Source of the DNA: Williamsia sp.
GTDB lineage: Bacteria; Actinomycetota; Actinomycetes; Mycobacteriales; Mycobacteriaceae
Assembly (NCBI RefSeq): GCF_016462415.1
Contig: NZ_JAEMTF010000048.1
Location: 1-33,870 of the forward strand
DNA length: 33,870 nucleotides
Direction: 5' to 3'
Made by a program: the position numbers and the translations under genes. Within the stretch, counting starts at the first letter, position 1. Each line of letters starts with the position of its first letter. The notes below the pieces were generated by a model. It did no database searches, was not told where the DNA came from, and saw nothing but the letters and a program-made list of their open reading frames with translations. This document shows positions 7,301 through 15,508 of the stretch, piece by piece.

Positions 7301-8002
7301 GTGAACGACGCCACCGGCTACCGCGAGCGCCGGTCGTCGCGACTGCCCGCGACGATCTGGGGTCGGTGGTGTGCACCCGGGGTGTCGACCGTGCGTCCGG
7401 ACGGCTGCATGGACCTCATCTGGGATGGCTCGACGATCTTCGTCGCCGGGCCGGACACCGTCCCGCAGCGCCACGAGACCACCGAACCCGTGACGCTGAC
7501 CGCCATCCGTTTCGCCCCCGGCGTCGCACCGCTCGTTCTCGGTCTGCCGGCCGCGGAACTCCGCGACCGGCGGGTCGATGTCGCCGACATCTCCGGCGCC
7601 ATGGCGTCGCGGTGGGAGGAACTCGTGGCGACCTCCGCCATGCCGGGACGCGCCCTGGAGACGCTGGCTGCGCGGTCGGTCGCTCGCGCCGGTGGGGTGC
7701 CGGCGTGGATCCCACCGACGGTCGGCGCCGTCCGAGCCGGGACGTCGGTCGCCGACACCGCCGATCGACTCGGGCTCAGCGCCCGCCAACTACGACGCCG
7801 GTGCGTCGACCAGTTCGGCTACGGCCCCAAGATGCTCCAACGGATCCTCCGGGTCGACGACGCGACCCGGTCGCTGCGCGCCGGGACCGGCCTCAGCGAC
7901 ACCGCGCACCGGCACGGATACGCCGACTACTCACACATGTTCCGGGACTTCCAGGCGGTCGCCGGAGCCGCGCCTGCCGACTTCACCGCGACTCCCGGCT
8001 AG
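7301..8002 (+). CDS. AraC-family transcriptional regulator
   Basis: A 233-residue regulator with an N-terminal sensing domain and a C-terminal AraC DNA-binding domain. The front part ([33 protein letters not shown]) is the small beta-domain found in the DUF6597-type AraC group. Two helix-turn-helix units follow: [20 protein letters not shown] and [20 protein letters not shown], the latter with the conserved DxSHxxRxF signature. The frame is open from 7223, but that part lies antisense to the start of dapD. GTG 7301 fits the leaderless promoter. Its stop codon overlaps the convergent VOC gene within CTAG at 7999-8002. The ligand is unknown; dapD or the neighbouring VOC and SDR genes are possible targets. 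Confidence 0.88.
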   Translation: MNDATGYRERRSSRLPATIWGRWCAPGVSTVRPDGCMDLIWDGSTIFVAGPDTVPQRHETTEPVTLTAIRFAPGVAPLVLGLPAAELRDRRVDVADISGAMASRWEELVATSAMPGRALETLAARSVARAGGVPAWIPPTVGAVRAGTSVADTADRLGLSARQLRRRCVDQFGYGPKMLQRILRVDDATRSLRAGTGLSDTAHRHGYADYSHMFRDFQAVAGAAPADFTATPG

Positions 8003-8397
8003 GCGAGTGGGGCGCACAGATCGACCGGGTTGCCATCCGGGTCGTCGATCACCGCGTAGCGCTGACCCCACACCGCGTCGAACGGGGCCAGATGGCCCGC
8101 GTGTCCGGCGGCGACGAGCGTTGCGTACAGCGTGTCGACGCCTGCCGGGTCGGTGCAGTCCACCGCGAGTGCCGCTCGGTGGCCACCGCCCGGAGCGGTC
8201 CACGTGGGGTCGAACGAGGTGATGACGTCGACGGTGTCGAACATGAGCCGGAACCCACCGTCGAGTACCGCCTCGGCGTGGGGCTGATCGTCCTGACCGG
8301 CGGGGACTTCGATGCCGAGGGCGCGGTAGAAGGCCAGCGCTCGGGCCATGTCGGAGACGACGACGGACAGTCCGATGACGTTCGTGGTGGTGGTCAT
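7999..8397 (-). CDS. VOC (glyoxalase/bleomycin-resistance fold) protein
   Basis: A 132-residue single-domain VOC protein made of two beta-alpha-beta-beta-beta modules. Visible parts are NVIGLSVVVSDMARALAFYRALG at the N-terminus and RYAVIDDPDGNPVDLCAPL at the C-terminus, the usual end of a glyoxalase-like fold. The position that is His in many metal-dependent members (here Ser in GLSVVV) is not a clear ligand, so a metal-independent or binding role is possible. ATG 8397 was chosen over the upstream ATG at 8421 because homologues start here and TAGTGT lies 7 nt upstream. The substrate is unknown. Confidence 0.85.
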   Translation of the reverse strand: MTTTTNVIGLSVVVSDMARALAFYRALGIEVPAGQDDQPHAEAVLDGGFRLMFDTVDVITSFDPTWTAPGGGHRAALAVDCTDPAGVDTLYATLVAAGHAGHLAPFDAVWGQRYAVIDDPDGNPVDLCAPLA

Positions 8398-8404
8398 GGC
8401 CGCG

Positions 8405-8410
8405 ACACTA
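8405..8410 (-). promoter_or_regulatory. -10 element of leaderless VOC gene
   Basis: TAGTGT on the minus strand ends 7 nt before ATG 8397. Confidence 0.5.
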
Positions 8411-8469
8411 GGGCCGGACACCGACTCCGGTCATGAACGTTTCGGACATGCCGCCCGATGCCGGGACCC

Positions 8470-9135
8470 TCAGTCCTCGCTGACCTGCAGCCGGAATCGA
8501 TCGCGCTTGGTGTGCAGATCCCACAGGTGCTGCGCCAACGCCTCGGGGCTCTTGTCCGGGTCGTCGGCGCTGATGGCGCCGCCGATGATCAGCTGCGAGA
8601 CCTGGATGCCCTCCTCGGCGAGCTCCTCGTTGAGCAGCTGCGCGTAGGCCGCCTGACCGGCGAACGCGATGGACGTGCCGGTGACGGCGCGTCCGGGCTT
8701 GACCGCCGACCCCCCGTTGACGAACAGGATGGTGCCCTTGTTCTCCCCGAGGAACCGCATACCGGGCAACACCTGGTGCACGGCGGCGATCGGACCGTAG
8801 ATCGAGAACTCGACCGGCCCGACCATGTCGGCGGGCGTCGTCTCGAGCACTGGTCGCATGAAGTCCTTTTGCGGCAGCGGGCTGTACTGCAGCACCTCGA
8901 TCGGTCCGAGGGTCTCGGTGACCTGCTCCAGCGCCGCCGCGATGGATGCCGGGTCGCGGACGTCGGCGGCGAAACCCCGAGCCGACACACCGTCTTTCGC
9001 GAGGCTGTCGGCCAACGCGTCCACGCGGGACTGGTTCCTCGATATCAGTCCGACCGAATAGCCCTCGGCACCGAACTTCCGTGCCACAGCTGCTCCGAGT
9101 CCCGCTCCTGCTCCGATGATCGCCAGTGATGTCAT
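8470..9135 (-). CDS. Atypical short-chain dehydrogenase/reductase family protein
   Basis: A 221-residue Rossmann protein starting at ATG 9135. The nucleotide-binding turn IIGAGAGLGAAVARKFG (6-22), the basic ISRNQSR after strand 2 (NADPH preference) and AADVRD (57-61) identify the SDR superfamily. The catalytic apparatus is not canonical. The NNAG motif is replaced by QYSPLP. A serine is present in VNGGS (Ser143), but no YxxxK follows: the only nearby tyrosine is Tyr164 in AAYAQLL, with Leu where Lys is expected. It may be a non-catalytic or altered SDR. The reading frame is open to 9375, but the upstream part is antisense to dapE. It is divergent from dapE with 76 bp between. Confidence 0.82.
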   Translation of the reverse strand: MTSLAIIGAGAGLGAAVARKFGAEGYSVGLISRNQSRVDALADSLAKDGVSARGFAADVRDPASIAAALEQVTETLGPIEVLQYSPLPQKDFMRPVLETTPADMVGPVEFSIYGPIAAVHQVLPGMRFLGENKGTILFVNGGSAVKPGRAVTGTSIAFAGQAAYAQLLNEELAEEGIQVSQLIIGGAISADDPDKSPEALAQHLWDLHTKRDRFRLQVSED

Positions 9136-9197
9136 GGCTGGTGCAACCCGTCGGCCGACGGCGACTATTCCCTCCGCGGCCGCACCGCGGGGTCGAT

Positions 9198-9203
9198 TAG
9201 CCT
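9198..9203 (+). promoter_or_regulatory. -10 element of leaderless dapE
   Basis: TAGCCT ends 8 nt before ATG 9212. It is the same hexamer as ahead of the gene at 1003. Confidence 0.5.
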
Positions 9204-9211
9204 CGTAGACC

Positions 9212-10324
9212 ATGACCACCGCCCTCCCGCTGGATCTGTCCGCCGATCCCATCGACCTGACCGCCGCGCTGGTCGACATCGCCAGCGAGTCGCACCACGA
9301 GGCGGCCATCGCCGATGCCGTCGAGCTCGCGATCCGGGAGCAGACGAGGGGTTTCGAGGTGCTGCGGCACGGCAACCGGGTCCTGGCCCGAACGAATCGC
9401 GGGCTGGCGTCCCGGGTGATCCTCGCCGGTCACCTCGACACCGTGCCGATCGCCGACAACGTGCCCAGCCGACGCGAGACGGACGGTCCGGAGGGCGACG
9501 TGCTGCACGGGTGCGGCACGGTGGACATGAAGTCCGGTGACGCGGTGTTCCTGCACCTGGCCGCGACCATGGCCGACTGCGCGCACGACCTGACGCTGAT
9601 CTTCTATGACTGCGAGGAGATCGCAGCGGTCCACAACGGCCTGGGGTTCATCGAGCGGGAGCTGCCGGACTGGCTCGTCGGCGACGTCGCCATCCTGGGC
9701 GAGCCGACCGCCGGACTGATCGAGGCGGGATGCCAGGGAACCCTGCGGGTGCGCCTGACCGCCCGCGGCACCAGGTCGCACTCGGCCCGATCGTGGATGG
9801 GCGACAACGCGATACACAAACTGGGTGACGTGCTGGGAGTCCTCGCCGACTACCGGCCCCGTCGGGTCGACATCGACGGGTGCGAATACCGGGAGGGGTT
9901 GTCCGCGGTCGCGATCTCCGGCGGCGTCGCCGGAAACGTCATCCCCGACGCCGCCGCGGTGGACGTCAACTTCCGCTTCGCCCCCGACCGTTCCGCCGAC
10001 GCCGCGTACGCGCACGTGCGCGACGTCTTCGCCCGTCAGATTGACTCAGGGGCAGTGGAAATCGAACTCACCGACTCGGCTCCCGGTGCGCTGCCCGGTC
10101 TGTCACACCCGGCGGCGCAGGCGCTGGTGAACGCAGCCCACGGCCAGGTCCGCGCGAAGTACGGCTGGACCGACGTCTCCCGCTTCGCCGCCATGGGCAT
10201 CCCCGCGGTCAACCTGGGGCCCGGCGACCCCAACCTCGCACACCGTCGCGACGAGCGCGTGCCGACCGCCCAGATCACCGCGGTGACCGACACGCTGCGC
10301 CGATACCTGGCCACCCCGGCATGA
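9212..10324 (+). CDS. dapE: Succinyl-diaminopimelate desuccinylase DapE
   Basis: A 370-residue M20-family metallopeptidase. Dinuclear zinc ligands are visible: His74 and Asp76 in AGHLDTVP, bridging Asp105 in GTVDMKSGD, and the Glu pair in YDCEEI (135-136, catalytic base and ligand). The dimerisation/lid domain follows (about residues 180-290, with [21 protein letters not shown]). The C-terminal ligand is in [15 protein letters not shown]. DapE hydrolyses N-succinyl-LL-diaminopimelate to succinate and LL-diaminopimelate. The length is slightly above the mycobacterial enzyme. It stands 16 bp before the first LOG gene, which has its own leaderless promoter overlapping the dapE stop region. Confidence 0.93.
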   Translation: MTTALPLDLSADPIDLTAALVDIASESHHEAAIADAVELAIREQTRGFEVLRHGNRVLARTNRGLASRVILAGHLDTVPIADNVPSRRETDGPEGDVLHGCGTVDMKSGDAVFLHLAATMADCAHDLTLIFYDCEEIAAVHNGLGFIERELPDWLVGDVAILGEPTAGLIEAGCQGTLRVRLTARGTRSHSARSWMGDNAIHKLGDVLGVLADYRPRRVDIDGCEYREGLSAVAISGGVAGNVIPDAAAVDVNFRFAPDRSADAAYAHVRDVFARQIDSGAVEIELTDSAPGALPGLSHPAAQALVNAAHGQVRAKYGWTDVSRFAAMGIPAVNLGPGDPNLAHRRDERVPTAQITAVTDTLRRYLATPA

Positions 10325-10328
10325 TTGC

Positions 10329-10334
10329 TAGCGT
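10329..10334 (+). promoter_or_regulatory. -10 element of leaderless LOG gene
   Basis: TAGCGT ends 6 nt before ATG 10341. It is in the 16-bp gap after dapE, so the LOG pair can be transcribed separately from dapE. Confidence 0.5.
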
Positions 10335-10340
10335 CTGCTG

Positions 10341-11144
10341 ATGGCACACAGCGATCGAGACCCCGGCGATCGAGACACTCAGGTCACCTATTCCGGCGCA
10401 ACGCGTTTCCGCGTCGACGCCGCGACGATCGAGACCACCACCGACCGGCGGCTGCTCGACGAGGAACCCGACACCACGTCGTGGCACCGTGATCGCGCGG
10501 AGAAGGATCCCTGGCGCGTACTGCGCATCCAGTCCGAGTTCGTCGCCGGCTTCGACGCCCTCTCACGGGTGTCGAGTGCGGTCACGGTCTTCGGGTCGGC
10601 GCGGACCCCGCGGGACTCGCCCGAGTACGCCCTGGGCGTCGAGTTGGGGGCCGCGCTGGCCGACGCCGGGTTCGCGGTGATCACCGGCGGCGGTCCCGGC
10701 GCGATGGAGGCGGCCAACAAGGGGGCGTGCGAGGCGGGCGGTCAGTCGATCGGGTTGGGCATCGAGTTGCCGTTCGAGCAGAGCCTCAACGACTGGGTCG
10801 ACCTCGGTGTGAACTTCCGCTACTTCTTCGCCCGCAAGACGATGTTCGTCAAGTACGCCCAGGCGTTCGTCTGCCTGCCCGGTGGGTTCGGGACGATGGA
10901 CGAGCTGTTCGAGGCGTTGACGTTGGTGCAGACCAAGAAGGTGACGCGTTTCCCGATCGTGCTCCTCGGCACCGCGTTCTGGGGCGGTCTCGTCGACTGG
11001 ATCAGCACGACCCTGGTGGCCGCAGGCAAGGTCTCCGAGGCCGACGTGTCGTTGCTGCACGTCACCGACGACGTCGCCGAGACCGTCGACATCATCGCCA
11101 CGGCGGCCGCCGAGCGCGCCCGACGCGAGGAGTCGGCGCGGTGA
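10341..11144 (+). CDS. LOG family protein, long form (TIGR00730-type)
   Basis: A 267-residue protein with an ~80-residue N-terminal extension ahead of a Rossmann-like LOG domain. The domain signatures GGGPGAMEAA (117-126) and PGGFGTMDE (180-188) are intact. LOG proteins hydrolyse nucleoside 5'-monophosphates at the N-glycosidic bond; plant and some bacterial members release cytokinins from their riboside monophosphates. The extension DTTSWHRDRAEKDPWRVLRIQSEF is shared by actinobacterial long forms. The gene is translationally coupled to a second, shorter LOG gene (GTGA overlap at 11141). Whether it makes cytokinins, salvages purine nucleotides or clears damaged nucleotides cannot be told from sequence. 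Confidence 0.9.
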   Translation: MAHSDRDPGDRDTQVTYSGATRFRVDAATIETTTDRRLLDEEPDTTSWHRDRAEKDPWRVLRIQSEFVAGFDALSRVSSAVTVFGSARTPRDSPEYALGVELGAALADAGFAVITGGGPGAMEAANKGACEAGGQSIGLGIELPFEQSLNDWVDLGVNFRYFFARKTMFVKYAQAFVCLPGGFGTMDELFEALTLVQTKKVTRFPIVLLGTAFWGGLVDWISTTLVAAGKVSEADVSLLHVTDDVAETVDIIATAAAERARREESAR

Positions 11145-11677
11145 GCGCGGTCTGCGTCTACTGCGCCTCGGGGCCGGTCGAGGACCGCTACCTGCAGCTC
11201 GCCGCCGACGTGGGCGAGGCCCTGGGCCGGGGCGGGCACACGCTCGTCTCCGGCGGGGGCAACGTGTCGATGATGGGCGCGGTCGCGCGCGCGACCCGTG
11301 AGCACGGTGGCACCACCGTCGGTGTCATCCCCCGTGCGCTGGTCGACCGCGAGGTCGCCGACGTCGACGCCGACGAACTGGTGGTCACCGACACGATGCG
11401 GCAGCGCAAGCAGTTGATGGACGACCGCGCCGACGGCTTCATCACCCTGCCCGGCGGGATCGGCACCCTGGAGGAGCTGTTCGAGACCTGGACCGGCGGT
11501 TATCTGGGCATGCACGACAAGCCGGTGGTCCTGCTCGATCCGTTCGGGTTCTACGCTCCGTTGCTCACGTGGTTGCGCGATCTGACCGCCTCCGGGTTCG
11601 TGTCGGAGAGGTCGATGACGGCACTGCTTGTCACCGATTCAGTGACCCGCGCCATAGAGCTGGCTACCAGCCGGTAA
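11141..11677 (+). CDS. LOG family protein, short form (Rv1205-like)
   Basis: A 178-residue LOG protein starting at GTG 11141, which overlaps the previous stop by 4 nt. AVCVYCASGP, SGGGNVSMMGAVA and LPGGIGTLEELFE (103-115) are the family hallmarks, and TDTMRQRKQLM (83-93) matches the substrate-phosphate binding helix. It corresponds to M. tuberculosis Rv1205, reported as a cytokinin-producing LOG and a proteasome substrate. The frame is open far upstream to 10727, but that is out-of-frame reading through LOG 1. fadD6 follows after 41 bp with its own AGGAG ribosome site. Two divergent LOG paralogues in one transcript suggest non-identical substrates or a heteromer. Confidence 0.92.
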   Translation: MSAVCVYCASGPVEDRYLQLAADVGEALGRGGHTLVSGGGNVSMMGAVARATREHGGTTVGVIPRALVDREVADVDADELVVTDTMRQRKQLMDDRADGFITLPGGIGTLEELFETWTGGYLGMHDKPVVLLDPFGFYAPLLTWLRDLTASGFVSERSMTALLVTDSVTRAIELATSR

Positions 11678-11718
11678 CCTCGTCTCCGATACCGACCGCC
11701 AGGCACCAGGAGCTGTGA

Positions 11719-13497
11719 GTGACGACTGAGACTCGTTCCCGCGTTGGATTGACCGACATGGCCAAGGGGGTTGTGGGGTTGGCCTCCGACGCGACGATCA
11801 TGTTGCGCAACGCGCCCGGACTCGCCCTCCGCAAGCCCACGAGCACCGCGACCATCGGCAGCATGTTCCAGAAGCGTGCCGGTGCCCACCCGGATCGACC
11901 GTTCCTGCGGTTCGAGGGCAAGTCGCTCACCTACGGCGAGTGCAACCGACGCGTGAACCGCTACGCCGCACTTCTCACCGAGAAGGGCGTGAAGACCGGA
12001 GACGTCGTCGGCGTGCTGGCGAAGAACGACCCGCAGACGCTGCTGTCGATGCTCGCCATCGTCAAGCTCGGTGCCATCGCGGGCATGCTCAACTACAACC
12101 AGCGCGGCAACGTCCTCGAGCACAGCCTCGGCGTGCTCGACGCCCGCGTGATCATCGTCGACCCGGACGCAGCGGAGGCGCTGGACTCGGTGCCCGCCTC
12201 GGCCGTGCCGGAGTCGGTGCTGCTGTTCGGTGACGTCGACGAGCAGTCCGCGTCGCTCTCGGAGCACAACCCCGAGGTCACCGACACCCTGCCCGCGTCG
12301 ACCAAGGCGTTCTACATCTTCACCTCCGGCACCACCGGGATGCCCAAGGCCAGCGTCATGTCGCATTTCCGCTGGCTGACCGGACTCTCCGGCATCGGCG
12401 GCATGGGGGTTCGCCTACGGCACAACGACACCTTGTACGCATGCCTGCCGCTCTACCACAACAACGCGCTGACGGTCTCGCTGTCGTCGGTGCTCGGTTC
12501 CGGTGCGTGTCTGGCCATCGGCCGTTCGTTCTCGGCGTCGAAGTTCTGGGACGACATCATCCTCAACCGGGCGACCGCCTTCTGCTACATCGGCGAGCTG
12601 TGCCGCTACCTGCTGGCGCAGCCGGAGAAGGACACCGACCGCAAGCACTCGGTGCGGGTCGCGGTCGGCAACGGCATGCGCGCGGAGATCTGGGACGAGT
12701 TCTCCGAGCGGTTCGGCATCGACCGCATCGTCGAGTTCTACGCCGCCAGCGAGTCCAACCTCGCCTTCATCAACATCTTCAACGTCAAGCGCACCGTCGG
12801 CTTCTGCCCGCTGCCGTACAAGATCGTGCAGTACGACGGCGAGAACGGTGAGCCGCTGCGCAACGACGCCGGCCGCGTGATGGAGGCCAAGAAGGGTGAG
12901 CCGGGTCTGCTGATCTCGGAGATCACCGACCGCATCCCGTTCGACGGATACACCGATCCCAAGGCCACCGAGAAGAAGATCGTGGCCGACGCGTTCGCCG
13001 ACGGCGACAAGTGGTTCAACACCGGCGACCTCGTCCGCGACCAGGGGTTCTCGCACGTCGCGTTCGTCGACCGTCTCGGCGACACCTTCCGGTGGAAGGG
13101 TGAGAACGTCGCGACGACCGAGGTCGAGGGGGCGCTCGACGCCGACTCGCAGATCGGGCAGTCGGTGGTGTTCGGGGTCGAGATCCCCGAGACCGACGGC
13201 AAGGCCGGTATGGCCGCGGTGACGCTGAAGTCCGGGGACAAGCTCGAGCCCGGCAAACTCGCCGAGCACCTCTACGGCTCGCTGCCCGGCTACGCGCTGC
13301 CGCTGTTCGTCCGCGTCGTCGACTCGCTGGAGCAGACCTCCACCTTCAAGACGATGAAGGTCGAACTGCGCAAGCAGGGCTACTCCGACGTCGGCGACGA
13401 CCCGTTGTACGTGCTGTCGGGCAAGTCGGACGGGTACGTCGAGTACTACGACGGATACGTCGACGACGTGGCAGGTGCCAAGGCGCCACGCAACTGA
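11719..13497 (+). CDS. fadD6: Long-chain fatty acyl-CoA synthetase FadD6
   Basis: A 592-residue ANL-superfamily ligase in the FATP-like FadD6 group. The adenylation P-loop FTSGTTGMPKAS (201-212), the A5 motif EFYAASESN, the A7-A8 motifs NTGDLVRDQG and DRLGDTFRWKGENV, and a C-terminal lysine context TFKTMKVELRKQGY are all present. It activates fatty acids through an acyl-AMP to acyl-CoA. The start is GTG 11719 with AGGAG 7 nt upstream. The gene ends in GATGTG, where folP2 starts 1 nt later, and gpgS follows, an order kept in mycobacteria. An N-terminal hydrophobic stretch near residues 110-125 may associate with the membrane, as in FATP proteins. Confidence 0.93.
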   Translation: MTTETRSRVGLTDMAKGVVGLASDATIMLRNAPGLALRKPTSTATIGSMFQKRAGAHPDRPFLRFEGKSLTYGECNRRVNRYAALLTEKGVKTGDVVGVLAKNDPQTLLSMLAIVKLGAIAGMLNYNQRGNVLEHSLGVLDARVIIVDPDAAEALDSVPASAVPESVLLFGDVDEQSASLSEHNPEVTDTLPASTKAFYIFTSGTTGMPKASVMSHFRWLTGLSGIGGMGVRLRHNDTLYACLPLYHNNALTVSLSSVLGSGACLAIGRSFSASKFWDDIILNRATAFCYIGELCRYLLAQPEKDTDRKHSVRVAVGNGMRAEIWDEFSERFGIDRIVEFYAASESNLAFINIFNVKRTVGFCPLPYKIVQYDGENGEPLRNDAGRVMEAKKGEPGLLISEITDRIPFDGYTDPKATEKKIVADAFADGDKWFNTGDLVRDQGFSHVAFVDRLGDTFRWKGENVATTEVEGALDADSQIGQSVVFGVEIPETDGKAGMAAVTLKSGDKLEPGKLAEHLYGSLPGYALPLFVRVVDSLEQTSTFKTMKVELRKQGYSDVGDDPLYVLSGKSDGYVEYYDGYVDDVAGAKAPRN

Positions 13498-13498
13498 T

Positions 13499-14407
13499 GT
13501 GAACGCGCTCGGGGGAGATGCGTCGGTGGGGGCGTGGGAGTCGTGGTCGCCGACGCTGTGCGGTCGGCCGGTGGACACCGGTCGCGCACTGGTGATGGCG
13601 ATCGTGAACCGGACGCCGGACTCGTTCTATGACCGTGGGGCCAGCTTCACCGACGCCGCGGCGATGTCGCGGGTCCACCAGGTGGTCGCCGAAGGTGCCG
13701 ACCTCGTCGACGTCGGCGGGGTCAAGGCCGGACCGGGAGAGCACGTCGACGCCGCCGCAGAGATCGCGCGGGTCGTGCCGTTCATCGAGTGGGTGCGCGG
13801 GGAGTACCCGGACCTGATCATCAGCGTCGACACCTGGCGCGCCGAGGTGGCGCGGGTGGCGTGCGCGGCCGGGGCCGATCTGGTCAACGACACGTGGGCA
13901 GGCACGGATCCGGAACTGGTGCACGCCGCGGCCGAATCCCACGCCGGGATCGTCTGCTCGCACACCGGCGGTGCGGTGCCGCGGACCCGTCCGCACCGGG
14001 TGCGTTACGTCGACGTGGTCGGCGAGGTGGCACGGGATCTGACCGCCGCGGCGTCGCGCGCTGCCACCGCGGGGGTCGCGCGCGACTCGATACTGATCGA
14101 TCCGACCCACGATTTCGGCAAGAACACCCACCACGGGCTCGCCTTGTTACGCCACGTGAACAATCTCGTTAATAGCGGCTGGCCAGTGTTGATGGCACTG
14201 AGCAACAAGGACTTCATAGGGGAGACTCTGGGTGTACGCCTGGAAGAACGGTTGGAGGGAACCTTGGCCGCGACTGCACTCGCCGCTTCGCAGGGAGCAC
14301 GGGTCTTTCGGGTCCACGAGGTTGCCGCCACCCGCCGAGTGGTCGACATGGTGGCCGCGATAGCGGGTACCCGTCCACCCGAACGAACAGTCAGGGGACT
14401 GGCATGA
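13499..14407 (+). CDS. folP2: Dihydropteroate synthase homologue FolP2
   Basis: A 302-residue TIM-barrel protein of the pterin-binding family. MAIVNRTPDSFYDRG is the pterin-binding strand; DVGGVKAGPGEHVD replaces the usual DxGxxSTRPG-type loop. ISVDTWRAEVARVA, LVNDTWAG and LIDPTHDFGKNTHHG are clear. Mycobacterial FolP2 was reported to lack dihydropteroate synthase activity, and the altered loop here (GGVKAGPG) fits a non-canonical role. The start is placed at GTG 13499, 1 nt after the fadD6 stop; an in-frame GTG at 13475 would overlap fadD6. Its own stop overlaps gpgS by ATGA. The conserved link to gpgS suggests a shared role in methylglucose lipopolysaccharide metabolism, but this is inference. 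Confidence 0.9.
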   Translation: MNALGGDASVGAWESWSPTLCGRPVDTGRALVMAIVNRTPDSFYDRGASFTDAAAMSRVHQVVAEGADLVDVGGVKAGPGEHVDAAAEIARVVPFIEWVRGEYPDLIISVDTWRAEVARVACAAGADLVNDTWAGTDPELVHAAAESHAGIVCSHTGGAVPRTRPHRVRYVDVVGEVARDLTAAASRAATAGVARDSILIDPTHDFGKNTHHGLALLRHVNNLVNSGWPVLMALSNKDFIGETLGVRLEERLEGTLAATALAASQGARVFRVHEVAATRRVVDMVAAIAGTRPPERTVRGLA

Positions 14408-15420
14408 CCGCAGTGAACAAGCCTTCGGGCACCGTCCGACGCGCCACCCAGATCTGGCCCGCGCCCGCCGACACCGACGCGGACACGCTGGCCTGGTCCG
14501 ACAGCCACACCTTCGAACAGCCCGACTGGTCGATCGACGAGCTGGTCGCGGCCAAGGCCGGACGCACCGTGTCGGTGGTCCTGCCCGCGCTCAACGAGGA
14601 GGAGACCGTCGCCACGGTCATCGCCTCCATCCGTCCGCTGCTCGGCACCCTGGTCGACGAGCTCATCGTGCTCGACTCCGGATCGACCGATGCCACCGCC
14701 GAGCGCGCAACGGCCGCCGGTGCACAGGTCATCAGCCGCGAACAGGCCGTCCCCGAACTCGCCCCGGTCAAGGGCAAGGGTGAGGTGCTGTGGCGTTCGA
14801 TCGCCGCCACCACCGGCGACATCATCGCCTTCGTGGACTCCGACCTCATCGATCCCGATCCGATGTTCGTGCCCAAACTGCTCGGCCCGCTCCTGCTCGA
14901 TTCCGACATCCAGCTGGTCAAGGGGTACTACCGCCGTCCGCTGCGCACCGGTGGTGCGCAGGATCCCAACGGTGGCGGCCGGGTCACCGAGCTCGTCGCC
15001 CGGCCTCTGCTCGCATCGCTCAAGCCCGACCTGACCTCGGTCCTGCAGCCGCTCGGCGGCGAGTACGCAGGTACCCGTGAGCTGCTGTCGGCGGTGCCGT
15101 TCGCACCCGGCTACGGCGTCGAGATCGGCCTGCTCGTCGACACCTACGACCGGTACGGCATGGCCGGCATCGGACAGGTCAACCTCGGCGTCCGCACGCA
15201 CCGCAACCGGCCGCTGATCGAGCTCGGCGTGATGAGCAGGCAGATCGTCGGCACCCTGATGGGCCGCTGCGGCATCGCCGACTCGGGGGTCGGGCTCACC
15301 CAGTTCACCGCCGAGGCCGACGGCACCTTCACGCCGCACACCACCGACGTCTACCTGGCCGACCGGCCGGCCATGGACACCCTCCGTCCGCGCGTACCCC
15401 GAGGGGTCCGCGCCTCCTGA
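14404..15420 (+). CDS. gpgS: Glucosyl-3-phosphoglycerate synthase GpgS
   Basis: A 338-residue GT81-type glycosyltransferase with a GT-A fold. The nucleotide-sugar entry VVLPALNEEETVATVI (58-73), VLDSGSTDAT, KGKGEVLWRS and the metal-binding DSD (145-147, in FVDSDLIDPDP) are all present, with GGEYAGTRELL and GYGVEIGLLVD in the acceptor half. GpgS transfers glucose from UDP-glucose to 3-phosphoglycerate, starting synthesis of the methylglucose lipopolysaccharides that bind fatty acyl chains. It is coupled to folP2 and fadD6, so acyl-CoA supply and an acyl-binding polysaccharide are made from one transcript. The start ATG 14404 lies within the folP2 stop overlap. Confidence 0.94.
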   Translation: MTAVNKPSGTVRRATQIWPAPADTDADTLAWSDSHTFEQPDWSIDELVAAKAGRTVSVVLPALNEEETVATVIASIRPLLGTLVDELIVLDSGSTDATAERATAAGAQVISREQAVPELAPVKGKGEVLWRSIAATTGDIIAFVDSDLIDPDPMFVPKLLGPLLLDSDIQLVKGYYRRPLRTGGAQDPNGGGRVTELVARPLLASLKPDLTSVLQPLGGEYAGTRELLSAVPFAPGYGVEIGLLVDTYDRYGMAGIGQVNLGVRTHRNRPLIELGVMSRQIVGTLMGRCGIADSGVGLTQFTAEADGTFTPHTTDVYLADRPAMDTLRPRVPRGVRAS

Positions 15421-15473
15421 GGTCCGACCCGGCCACGAGGCTGGTCATCGCGTCCCGTACGTGGTCTCATCAC

Positions 15474-15487
15474 TAGAACGTGTTCCA
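15474..15487. promoter_or_regulatory. KstR-type operator ahead of SDR/decarboxylase operon
   Basis: TAGAACGTGTTCCA fits the published KstR consensus TnnAACnnGTTnnA at every fixed position. The arms AGAAC and GTTCC form an inverted repeat with one mismatch. It sits 21 bp before the GTG at 15509 and just upstream of a possible -10 (TTCTAT, 15489-15494), where a bound repressor would block transcription. KstR represses sterol-catabolism genes in mycobacteria and rhodococci. Confidence 0.7.
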
Positions 15488-15508
15488 GTTCTATCGATGG
15501 GAGCCCTT

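Noticed and set aside
14005-15339. 444-residue minus-strand open frame antisense to folP2-gpgS
   Set aside because: Shadow frame. It spans two genes with intact catalytic motifs and shows no motif of its own.
15461-15496. Extended N-terminus of the SDR gene from 15461
   Set aside because: It would translate through the KstR-type operator and the promoter, and homologues begin near ANESVSGKS.
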